Below are positions 33,787 to 43,500 of a DNA stretch of 64,000 nucleotides, in pieces (the first letter of the stretch is position 1; every line of letters begins with the position of its first letter). Origin of the DNA: Gordonia araii NBRC 100433 (lineage in GTDB: Bacteria; Actinomycetota; Actinomycetes; Mycobacteriales; Mycobacteriaceae); the NCBI RefSeq assembly GCF_000241265.1, contig NZ_BAEE01000011.1, positions 1-64,000 on the forward strand. Direction: 5' to 3'. The translations under genes and the position numbers were made by a program. Under the pieces are notes generated by a model. It was given only the letters and a program-made list of their open reading frames with translations. It was not told the origin of the DNA and ran no database searches.

Positions 33787-34179
33787 TCATTCGGCTGCGC
33801 GCAACTCGATCCCGATGTTGTTCTTCGCCCCGCCCCGCAGCTTGGAGAAGAAGGTGAAACCGCGTCCGATCAATCCGTAGCGTCGGTTGATCGCGCCGTA
33901 GACGTCATTGTTCTGCGCGGGGTCGAGCAGACGCGCGACGGCCTCGACCGGTTCGCCCTTGACCTTGCCGCGCACGTCGCAGGCGGCGATCGTGACGCGC
34001 GGGGTGTTGCGGATGCGCTTCACCTTCCACGCGGACGATTCGGAGATCACCCACGCCGCGCCGTCGTCGGCCGGCGACGGCGCGATCCACACCGCGGTCG
34101 GTTTGGGCCGGCCGTCCTTGGTGAAGGTGGTCAGGCTGACGTATTGCGAGCGGGCGACGTCGTCGAAGGTCGGTGACAT
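33787..34179 (-). CDS. PPOX-class (F420/FMN-binding split-barrel) oxidoreductase
   Basis: A 130-aa protein: YVSLTTFTKDGRPKPTAVWIAP, VISESSAWKVKRIRNTPRVTIAACDVRGKVKGEP and YGLIGRGFTFFSKLRGGAKNNIGIEL follow the PPOX-class F420-dependent enzyme pattern. ATG 34179 is used; the frame extends upstream into the ABC permease region without support. Cofactor and substrate are inferred only from family. Confidence 0.8.
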   Translation of the reverse strand: MSPTFDDVARSQYVSLTTFTKDGRPKPTAVWIAPSPADDGAAWVISESSAWKVKRIRNTPRVTIAACDVRGKVKGEPVEAVARLLDPAQNNDVYGAINRRYGLIGRGFTFFSKLRGGAKNNIGIELRAAE

Positions 34180-34204
34180 GTTCTCGATTATTCCCGACGA
34201 TGAA

Positions 34205-35035
34205 TCAGTTCCGCGAGGTCGCCGCCTTGGCGTAGCCGCGCAGGGCCGGATAGGCGAAGACCGCGACCAGCGCGATCGCCCATGCGACGACGATGAGGAG
34301 GTTACCGGCGACGGGTCCACCCGCGGCGAGGTTGCGCATGACCTCGATGGCCGGTGTCATCGGCTGGTAGCGCACCAGCGGCTGCAGCCAGCCCGGGTAT
34401 CCGTCGGCGGGGGCGAAGCCGGAGTTGAAGAACATGAGGACACTGCAGAGCAGTGACAGCAGCGGCACGATGGGCCCGCCGGGCGGGAAGGTGACCGCCA
34501 GCGCGAGGACCAGCACGGCGAACATGCCGCCGAAGAGCAGGGCGACGCCGAAGATTCCGAGCACCGGGAGGAACCCCTGCGTGAAGCGGAACCCGATCGC
34601 GTAGCCGGCGACGAGAAGAATGCCGGTGGTGATGACGATCCGGACGAGTTCCGCGGCGACCCGCGAGCTGAGATCGGCGGTCCGGTTGATCGGCAGCGTC
34701 GCCAGCCTGGCCAGGAGGCCGGTGCTGCGTTCGGTGTTCAACCGCACGGCAGCGGCGATGGAGCCGAACATCGCACTGATCAGAATGACCATCGGCACCG
34801 TGCCGAAGGCGCTGTCCTGCCCGGTCGCCGAGCCGATGACGTCCCCGAGCACCACCTTGAACAGGATCAGCGCCAGCAGCGGGCTGACCAGCGCGGAGAT
34901 GAGGGTGAACGGGTCGCGCAGCCACACCATGACCTGGCGGCCGGTGAGGATCCACGTCTGCGACATCCAGCCGCGCGGTGCTGGAGCCGCCGGTGGACCG
35001 GCAGCGACCCGTCCGATGCTCGTCGGTTGCGTCAT
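34205..35035 (-). CDS. ABC-2 type exporter permease (DrrC-like)
   Basis: A 276-aa permease with six hydrophobic segments between residues 45 and 262 and the ABC-2 wording PFTLISALVSPLLALILFKVVLGD, STGLLARLATLPINRTADLSSRV and FNSGFAPADGYPGWLQPLVRYQPMTPAIEVMRNLA. ATG 35035 overlaps the stop of the upstream permease gene by four bases. With that permease and the ATPase it forms a three-gene exporter of the daunorubicin-resistance (DrrABC) type, divergent from the NRPS genes. Confidence 0.85.
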   Translation of the reverse strand: MTQPTSIGRVAAGPPAAPAPRGWMSQTWILTGRQVMVWLRDPFTLISALVSPLLALILFKVVLGDVIGSATGQDSAFGTVPMVILISAMFGSIAAAVRLNTERSTGLLARLATLPINRTADLSSRVAAELVRIVITTGILLVAGYAIGFRFTQGFLPVLGIFGVALLFGGMFAVLVLALAVTFPPGGPIVPLLSLLCSVLMFFNSGFAPADGYPGWLQPLVRYQPMTPAIEVMRNLAAGGPVAGNLLIVVAWAIALVAVFAYPALRGYAKAATSRN

Positions 35036-35850
35036 CGCCGACGCCCCTTCCGCGCCGCGAAGAAGGTGAGGGCCGCGGCGAGCACGGCCAGGCCGGCCAC
35101 CCACGCGACGGCGGCGCCGGCCCGGGTCGCCGACCCCGCGCTGTCGAATTCGCGCATGGCCTCGGCCCACACCGAGATCGGCTGGTGCTCGGCGAATCCG
35201 CGGATCCACGCCGGAAACCGCTCGGCCGGGACGAAGCCGGTGGACACCATGCCCAGAATCAGGATCGGCAGGGTGAGGATCTGGCTGGTGGCCTGCGGGG
35301 ACGGCGCGAGGATGCCGAGAGCGTCGCCGATGGTGAACGCCAGCGCCCCGATCGCGGCCGCCAGCGCGAGCAGCGCGACGGTGCCGGTGACACCGCCGTG
35401 CGGGCGCCAGCCGATGAGGAGGACAACGGCCACACCGCACACCAGCGAGACTGCCAGCATCAGCAGGTTCGCGGTGAACCGTGCGGCCGGCGGTACCAGC
35501 GAGTGCATGGGCAGTGACTGGAAGCGCGCGGTGATACCGGTCGTGCGGTCGATCGAGGACCGTGCCGCGGCGGCCGACGCGGTGAAGGCGACGGATTGAA
35601 GCAGGATGATCGGCGTGAGGAACTGCGCGTAGTCCATGCCGGGCGCATCCATGACGCTGCGCAGCGGAAGGTAGAAGCACACCGCCAGGAAGGCGGGGGA
35701 GACGAACGCGAACACGATCTCGCCGCTGACCACGACCTTGCGCATGGCCCGCGCGGACAGCGTCCACCATTGGCGCGCGGCGTTGGGCGTGACGTCGGCC
35801 CCCCGGACGAGGACCGATCCGTCCGACACCGGCGGTGCGGCGATGGCCAC
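35032..35850 (-). CDS. ABC-2 type exporter permease (DrrB-like)
   Basis: A 272-aa permease: VVVSGEIVFAFVSPAFLAVCFYLPL, RTTGITARFQSLPMHSLVPPAARF and GFVPAERFPAWIRGFAEHQPISVWAEAMRE. Six spans. The start is taken at GTG 35850, two bases after the ATPase stop, because the frame remains open upstream only as a shadow of the ATPase gene. Protein length fits ABC-2 permeases. The stop overlaps the next permease's start. Confidence 0.8.
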   Translation of the reverse strand: MAIAAPPVSDGSVLVRGADVTPNAARQWWTLSARAMRKVVVSGEIVFAFVSPAFLAVCFYLPLRSVMDAPGMDYAQFLTPIILLQSVAFTASAAAARSSIDRTTGITARFQSLPMHSLVPPAARFTANLLMLAVSLVCGVAVVLLIGWRPHGGVTGTVALLALAAAIGALAFTIGDALGILAPSPQATSQILTLPILILGMVSTGFVPAERFPAWIRGFAEHQPISVWAEAMREFDSAGSATRAGAAVAWVAGLAVLAAALTFFAARKGRRR

Positions 35851-35852
35851 GG

Positions 35853-37322
35853 CTATCGAGTCCCCGGGGGCTGGTTGCCCGGCCCGGTCAGCGCGAGGAA
35901 GACGTCGTCGAGCGAGGGGCGCCGCATGGTGATGTCGGCCAGCTCGATACCGGCGTCGGTGGTGCGCCGGACGATCTCCACCAAGACGTCGGTGCCCGAC
36001 GGCGCCGGTACCGAGAGTGAGACGTCGTCGCGGTGACCGGTGTGTCCGAGTAGATCGGCCAGCACCGACTCCAGGTGGCGAAGCTCGGTGAGGTGCGCGG
36101 GCGTGACCTGGCAGTAGGAGCTGCCGGTCTGGTTCTTGAGTTGCTCGGCCGTGCCCGCCGCGATGATCCGCCCGTGATCGATCACGACGATCTCGTCGGA
36201 GAGGAGGTCGGCCTCCTCCAGGTACTGGGTGGTCAGCAGGATGGTCACGCCCTGCTCGCGCAGGCGTTCCACCAGATTCCACACGTCCTGCCGGCTGCGC
36301 GGATCCAGACCGGTGGTCGGCTCGTCGAGGAACACCACCTCCGGCGACGTCACGAGCCCGCATGCCAGGTCGACGCGGCGACGCATCCCCCCGGAATACT
36401 CCGAGACGCGCTTGGCTCCGGCTTCGACGAGGTCGAACTGGGCGAGCAACTCGTCGGCACGCTGCTGGGCCTGCGCCTTGCGCAGTCCGTGGAGCCGGCC
36501 GAACAGGACGAGGTTCTCCCGCCCGCTGAGGGACTCGTCGAGCGCGGCGAACTGGCCGGTCAGAGCGATGCGCCTGCGGACCTCTCCGCCCGCCTTCACG
36601 ACGTCGTGGCCGGCGACGCTGGCGGAGCCGGAATCGGGCTTGAGCAGTGTCGTCAACAGGTTGACGGTGGTGGTCTTGCCTGCGCCGTTCGGGCCGAGGA
36701 GGGCGAGCACAGAGCCGGAGGCGACGGAAAACGTGACGCCGTCGACCGCGATCTGGCCGTCGAAGGACTTGGTCAGGCCGGTGGCCTCGATCGCCGGGGC
36801 GCTGAGCGGGACACGGGTACGGGCGACGCGGGATGCCGAGGTGCGCGGCGGGACGGGCGTCTGCTCGACGAGCCACCCGGTCGATATCGGGGCAGACGGG
36901 GGACCGGACGGCGGCTCGGCCGGGATCTCGGTGACCGGCTCGCTGCCGTAGTAGTCGTCGTAGACCTCGGGCGCATCGGCGGCGACCGGCGTGATGTTCG
37001 GCGAGGACACCGGCTCGGGTTGTTCGGGCACCTCCACGCGGGCGTGTCTCCCGGTGCGCGTCACCGGGCTCGACGGCGTGATGTTGGTCGGCCGCGGGAC
37101 GGCCGGGCGGATCGGCACCGTCGGCGCATCGTCGATGAAGGCCGGGGCGGCCGGGGCCTCGGCGGCCCACGGATCGCCGACCTGACGCTGGGCCCCGGAC
37201 ACCGGCTGCCGCGTCGCGGCCGATTCCACATGCCACTGAATCCGCGGAGGGGTGTTCGGCGTAGGCTCGGCGTCGGAACGGTCGTACACGACCCAGCCAC
37301 CGACCTCCTCGTCGCCTGCCAT
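35853..37322 (-). CDS. ABC exporter ATPase (DrrA-like) with long N-terminal extension
   Basis: A 489-aa protein. Residues about 178-489 are a DrrA-type ATPase: Walker A LLGPNGAGKTTTVNLL, Q-loop LTGQFAALDESLSG, signature YSGGMRRRVDLACGL, Walker B VVFLDEPTTGLDPRSR, H-loop TTQYLEEADLLSDEI, and the DrrA C-terminal tail RRPSLDDVFLALTG. Residues 1-175 are a Pro/Ala/Glu-rich, probably disordered extension (twice NITP) not present in usual 310-330 aa DrrA proteins. ATG 37322. The divergent position beside the NRPS suggests export of its product. Confidence 0.88.
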   Translation of the reverse strand: MAGDEEVGGWVVYDRSDAEPTPNTPPRIQWHVESAATRQPVSGAQRQVGDPWAAEAPAAPAFIDDAPTVPIRPAVPRPTNITPSSPVTRTGRHARVEVPEQPEPVSSPNITPVAADAPEVYDDYYGSEPVTEIPAEPPSGPPSAPISTGWLVEQTPVPPRTSASRVARTRVPLSAPAIEATGLTKSFDGQIAVDGVTFSVASGSVLALLGPNGAGKTTTVNLLTTLLKPDSGSASVAGHDVVKAGGEVRRRIALTGQFAALDESLSGRENLVLFGRLHGLRKAQAQQRADELLAQFDLVEAGAKRVSEYSGGMRRRVDLACGLVTSPEVVFLDEPTTGLDPRSRQDVWNLVERLREQGVTILLTTQYLEEADLLSDEIVVIDHGRIIAAGTAEQLKNQTGSSYCQVTPAHLTELRHLESVLADLLGHTGHRDDVSLSVPAPSGTDVLVEIVRRTTDAGIELADITMRRPSLDDVFLALTGPGNQPPGTR

Positions 37323-37572
37323 GGTCGCTCCCCCTCGGTGATCGGCTGCGTGACGCTTTTCGATGTCGGCGGTCGCACCGTTACCGTCGGTATACTCGGT
37401 CGTTCGTTCGGCCCAAGTGCGACGCCGCTACGGGTGTGACCCGTGAGGACCACGTTAGCGTTGCCTGGGTAAAAGGCTGCGGTGACACTCGCGGCGGTCG
37501 CCGTCGGGTTGGGTAACAACCGGGCAGGTGAACGCGAAATACTTCATTGACGCGCGTTAGGAGGTCGGGGTG
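37323..37572. promoter_or_regulatory. Divergent control region between exporter and NRPS genes
   Basis: 250 bases without a gene. A GGAGG at 37560-37564 serves the NRPS start. GGTATAC around 37390 may be part of a promoter. No iron-box (TTAGGTTAGGCTAACC-type) sequence was found, so nothing here marks the product as an iron-regulated siderophore. Confidence 0.5.
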
Positions 37573-40500
37573 ATGTCGCAGCGCACGCACGGAGATGCCG
37601 TGGGTTCGTCGGATATCCTCCCGCTGACCCCGGCGCAGCGCGGGATGTGGTTCGCCGAGAACCTCTCGCCGGACTATTCGGTGAACGTCGCGCAGTACCT
37701 CGATCTGCGGTACGAACCGGGAGCTTTCGACCACAAGTTGTTCGCCGACTGCACCAAGGCGGCGTGCCAGGTCCTCGAGTCCCCGTACGTGCGCGTCGTG
37801 GACTACCCCGACGGCACGCCGGGACAGGTCGTCGATCTCGACCTGGACTATTCGGTCGAGATCCTGGACTTCCGCGACGAGGCGGACCCCGAGACGGCGG
37901 CGCTGGACTGGATGAAGGCCGAATACCAGCGGCCGATCGATCTCTACCGGGACGACCCGGTGGTCGCCAAGCTCATCCGGATCGCTGACGATCGCACCTT
38001 CTGGTACGGCCGCGGCCACCACATCGTCATCGACGGTTACGCGGCGCTGACCATGGTGCGGATGACCGTCGACCGGTACAACGCCGCGCGCCGGGGCATG
38101 GAGCTGGCGGAGAAGCCGGGCGCCACGATGACCGAGATCGTCGCGGACGAGCAGAAGTACCAGGAGAGCTCCCGCCGGGAGAGCGACGGCGCACACTGGC
38201 GCGAGGTGATGGCGGATCTGCCGGAGCGCGTGACCCTGAGCCGGCGACCGGCGGCGACCGGCCTGGCCCCGCAGAACATCGTCGCGAGCAGCGCGCTGAC
38301 GCCGGAGGTGCAGGCGCGGGTCGAGCAGGTCGCCGCCGATCTCAACAGCTCGATGGCGATGGTGCTGGCCGCCGCGTACGGCGCTTTCCTCTACCGCATG
38401 ACCGGCAACGACGACGTGCTCATCAGCCTGCCGGTGACCGGCCGGGCCACCGCGAAGATCAAACGGGCCGGCGGCATGCTGTCCAACATCCTTCCCGTCC
38501 GGATGAAGGGTCTCGCGGGAGTGACGGTGGCCGACCTGGTCCGTTCGGTCCAGGTCGAGATGACCGGCGCGCTGCGCCACCAGCGTTACCGGTCCGACGA
38601 CATCCGTCGCGACGCGGGGCTCGACACCGACGCCGTCGGTTTCGGCCCGACCATCAACATGGTGTTCTTCGACGCGCCGATCGAGATCGACGGCGCCACC
38701 GTCGATTACCGCATCCTGGCGTCCGGGATCCTCGAAGACCTGCTGGTGAACCTGTACCAGGCCAGTCCGAGTGCGCCGTTGGTCGTCGACCTGCACGGCA
38801 ACCCCTACCGCTACACCCAGGCCGAGATGGACATCCACCACCGCCGGTTCATGGCCTTCGTCGAAGGGTTCGTGGCTGACGCCGCCGCGCCGGTGCGGGC
38901 GTTGCCGCTGCTGCTGCCCGGGGAGGAGGCGAGGCTGCGGGAATTCGAGCGCGGACCGGCGCGCGAGGTCGCCGACGAGCATCTCTTGGACCGCTTCGTC
39001 GCGCAGGTGCGCTCGACGCCCGACGCGATCGCCGTCTGCGACGGCGATGCCGAATACACCTACGCCGAATTCGACGCGATCCGCTCGGCGACGGCCCGTC
39101 TCCTGCGGGAACACGGCGTCGGCACCGGCGACCGCGTCGCCGTCGTCCTGGAACGCGGAATCGCCCAGGTCGCCGCCGTCTACGCGGTGGTGACCCTCGG
39201 CGCGGCCTATGTCCCGATCGACCCGCAGGACCCCGCCGCCCGACGCGAATCCGTCTTGGCCGCGGCGAGACCGACGGTCACCGTCGACGAGCGGTTCCTC
39301 ACCGACAACGACTTCTCGCCGACCGCTGCGCCCGCGGAACCTCCCGAACCTCTCGCGGGGACGGGCAGCCCGCCCTACGTCATCTTCACCTCCGGCTCGA
39401 CCGGCACGCCGAAGGGCGTCGAAGTGGGGATGGCGGCCGTGGTCAACCGCCTTGCCTGGATGCGCGAAGACCACCCGCTCAGTCCGGCCGACGCGGTGCT
39501 CTACAAGACCCCCATCACCTTCGACGTGTCCGTCGGAGAGCTGTTCGGTCCGCTGCAGGTCGGTGCGCGCATGGTGATCGCCCGGCCGGGAGGGCATCGC
39601 GACCCGGAGTATCTGAAGGCGCTGATGGCGGAGCGGGAGGTGACCGTCACCCATTTCGTGCCGTCGATGCTCGACGTGTTCCTCGAGGCGGTGGGTACCT
39701 CGTCCTCGGCCGGCACCGGCCTGCCGCCTTCGCTCCGCCGGATCATCACCTCGGGCGAGGCCCTGACGTGGGAGCTCGCCGGCGGCGTGCGCGACTGCGG
39801 CGACGTCGAGCTGCTCAACCTCTACGGCCCCACCGAGGCCGCCGTCGAGGTCACCGCGTACCGGGTCGCCGGCGTCGAGGACGCCGGCGGCGTCCCGATC
39901 GGGCGGCCCGTCGCGAACACCGAGATCCTGGTGCTCGACAAGCACCTGCGACGGCTGCCGGTGGGCGCGGTCGGGGAGATGTACCTGTGCGGTTCGCAGG
40001 TGGCCCACGGTTATATCGGCCAGCCCGGGCTGACCGCCGAGCGGTTCGTCGCGCACCCCTACGCCGACGGCGAGCGCATGTACCGCACCGGAGACCTCGT
40101 CCGGTGGCGCGACGACGGCAACCTGGAATACCTGGGGCGCGTGGACTTCCAGGTGAAGATCCGCGGCCAGCGCGTCGAACTGGGCGAGATCGAGTCGGTG
40201 CTGCTGGCCGACCCCGCCGTCGACTCGGCGGCCTCGGTGGTCCGGGAACTCGACTCCGGGACCAGCGTGGTCGCCTACGTCCGTGCTCCGCACGCGGACC
40301 CGGAACTGGTCGACCGGCTCGAGAAGCACTGCACCGCGACGCTGCCCGCGCACATGGTGCCCGCCGCCGTCGTCGCTCTCGACGAGTTCCCGACGACGTC
40401 GTCGGGCAAGCTGGACCGCCGCGCGCTGCCCGAGCCCACGATCGTCGACCGGGCCGCGGTCGACTACGTCGCACCGGTCTCGGAGGTGGAGAAGAAGATC

Positions 40501-43500
40501 GCCAACCGGATCGAGGAGGTCCTAGGGCTGGAACGGGTCGGCTTGCGCGACAACCTGTTCGCCCTCGGGGCCGACTCGCTGGCGGCCGCGCGGCTGGCGA
40601 CCCAGTTGCGGACCCGCGACGACCTGGAGGTCCCGCTCACCGCGATCTTCGCCGGCCCCGACGTCGCCGCACTCGCGCGGGCAGCCGATACCGACTCGGC
40701 GGCGCAGCACCCGCGGCTCACCGCCGCCGAGCGGCCCGACACGATTCCGGTGTCGGCCGCGCAGACCAGACTGTGGTTCATCAACCGGCTCGATCCCGAC
40801 TCGGCCGCCTACAACATGCCCGGCGCGGTCCGACTCGGGCCCGAGGTCGACTTCGCCGCTCTGCGGCAGGCGATCGCCGACGTGGTCATTCGCCACGAGT
40901 CGTTGCGCACCCGGTTCGTGGAGGTCGACGGCGAGCCGACCCAGGTGATCGACCCCGTCGAGACGGTGACCCCCGACGCGGTGGTCGGCGTCGTCGAGAC
41001 CGACGATGTCGACGCCGCGGTCGCTCGCACCGCGTCGACCGGGTTCGATCTCGCCGGCGGCGCGTTCCGCGCAGTGCTGCTGCGCGGTCCGGACGCGAAC
41101 GTGCTAGTCGTCGTCCTGCACCACATCGTCGGCGATGGGGCGTCGCTGCGCCCGCTCATCGCCGACGTCCTGATCGCCTACAACGCGCGGCGCCACGGGT
41201 TCGCACCGTACTTCCCGCCGCTGCCCGTCCAGTACGCCGACTACGCCCTCTGGTACGACGAACTCCTCGGCGACCCCGCCGAGCCCGCATCGCTGGCGCA
41301 CCGCGAGATCGAATACTGGGCTCGGCGCCTCGACGGCGCGCCCGAGGTCATCACCCTGCCCACCGACCGGCCCCGGCCGCGGCGCCCGTCCGGCCGCGGG
41401 GACTACGTCGACCTGATGCTCTCCGAATCGGTGCTCGCGTCGCTGCGCGACCTTGCCGCCGGAGCGGGCGTCACCCTGTTCAGCGTCGTGGAGGCAGCGC
41501 TGGCCGTGGTGTTGTCGCGGCTCGCCGACAGCGACGACGTGGTCATCGGCACCGCCGTCGCCGGACGCGACGAACCGGAGGTCGCCGACCTGATCGGCAT
41601 GTTCGTCAACACCGTTGCCCTGCGGTCGACGATCAGGCCCGAACTGACCGTGCGCGAACTGCTCGGCCGCGCCCAACAGGGCCGCGCCGAAGCGCTGGCG
41701 CACGCGACCACCCCGTTCGAGCAGGTCGTCGACGCCGTCGCGCCCAGCCGAACCCTCGCCCACAGCCCCATCTTTCAGGTCGCGCTCACGATGGTCACCG
41801 ATGCGGTCGCCGGGATCGACCACGAACTCGGCTTCGAGGTGATCTCCTCCCGCGTGCCCGCCGCGAAGTACGACTTGGCGCTGACCGCGACGGAGTATGT
41901 CGGCGCCGGCCGGATGGGCATCGAGTTCAACTACGCCACCGATCTGTTCGACCGTGCCACGGTCGAGTCCTTCGCCGACTACCTGCGGCGGGTTCTGACG
42001 TCGATGGCACAGCACCCGGACCTGTCGGTCGGCCGGATCGACCTGCTCGCGCCCCGGCAGATCGCCGACGCGGTCGGCACGGTCGAGCCGGTCGCTTCGC
42101 CGCGCACGCTGCGGGCCTTCGTCGCCGAATGGCTCGCCACCGCCTGCGCCCGCGACGATCAGGCTCTCCTGGTCGGCGATGCGACGCTGACCGCCACCGC
42201 GGCGTCGTCACGCATCAACCAGCTCGCCCGCGAACTGATCGCCCGTGGCGCCGGGCCCGCGACGACCGTCGCCGTGCGCATCCCGCGTTCCGTCGATTCA
42301 GTGGTCGCGATGCTGGCGACCGCCGTGACCGGCGCGGCGTTCGTCTTCATCGACCCGAAGAATCCGGTCGGGCGGCAGGAGGCGCTGGTCGCCGACAGCG
42401 GTGCCGTACTGGGGATCACGACCACCGCGGTCGCCGCGCCCGGCGACACCGTCGACTGGGTGGTGCTGCAGGACGAGTCGACCGAGCTGCACCTGGCCGG
42501 TCACCCGACGACCGCGGTAGCCGACGCCGAGTTGCCCCGCCCGATCCATCTCGACGAGACCGCCTACCTGATCTACACCTCGGGATCGACCGGCCGTCCG
42601 AAGGCCGTCGACGTCACCCATCGGGGATTGGCCAACCTGATCGCCAATCAGCGCTCGATCCTCGGATTGGACGGCGAATCGGTCGTCCTGCACGTGGCGT
42701 CCCCGGCCTTCGACGCCATGGTGTTCGAGCTGACGATGGCGATCGGCGCGGGTGCCCGCCTGGCCGTCGCCGCCCCCGACCGCTTCGCCGGCCCCGAGCT
42801 GGAGCAGACGATCGCCGACGGCGGGGTGACCCACGCGGTGATGACGCCGACCGTGCTCGCCACCCTCGACCCGGCCGCGGTTCCGACGCTGTCGACCGTC
42901 CTCAGCGCCGGCGAGGCCTGCCCCGACGAACTCGCCCGCACCTGGGAGGAGCGCAGCCGGTTCTTCAACCTGTACGGGCCCAGCGAGTTCACCATCTGGG
43001 CGACGGCCGACGGTCCGATCTCCGTCGGCGCTCCCATCACGATCGGGCCCGCGCTGCCCGGTGTGCGGGCACTGGTGCTCGACAGCGGACTGCGGCCGAC
43101 GCCGCCCGGCGTCGTCGGCGATCTATACCTGAGCGGCATCCAGGTCGCGCGCGGCTACCGCAATCGCGCGGATCTGACGGCTGCGGCGTTCGTCGCCGAC
43201 CCGTTCGGCACGGGCGAGCGCATCTACCGGACCGGCGACCGAGTCGTCCGTCGGGCCGACGGCAAGTTCGTCTACCACGGTCGAAGCGACTTCCAGCTCA
43301 AGATCCGCGGCCTGCGCATCGAACCGGGCGAGATCGACGCGGTTCTGGCAACCCACCCGACGGTCGCCAACGCGCTGTCGGTGGGCGTGAACGGGCCGGC
43401 CGGTGACACCGTCCTGGCCACCTACGTGGCCCCCCGGCCGGGCGAGACGATCGTTCCCGATGCGCTCCTGGCCTACGCGCGCGACCACCTGCCCGATCAC

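Noticed and set aside
37323-37572. Search for an iron-regulated box ahead of the NRPS, to support a siderophore
   Set aside because: No TTAGGTTAGGCTAACC-like sequence was found; siderophore function is not claimed.
37381-40353. 990-aa open frame on the minus strand opposite NRPS 1
   Set aside because: Composition is Arg/His/Gly-rich shadow of the NRPS frame in high-GC DNA, with no domain similarity.
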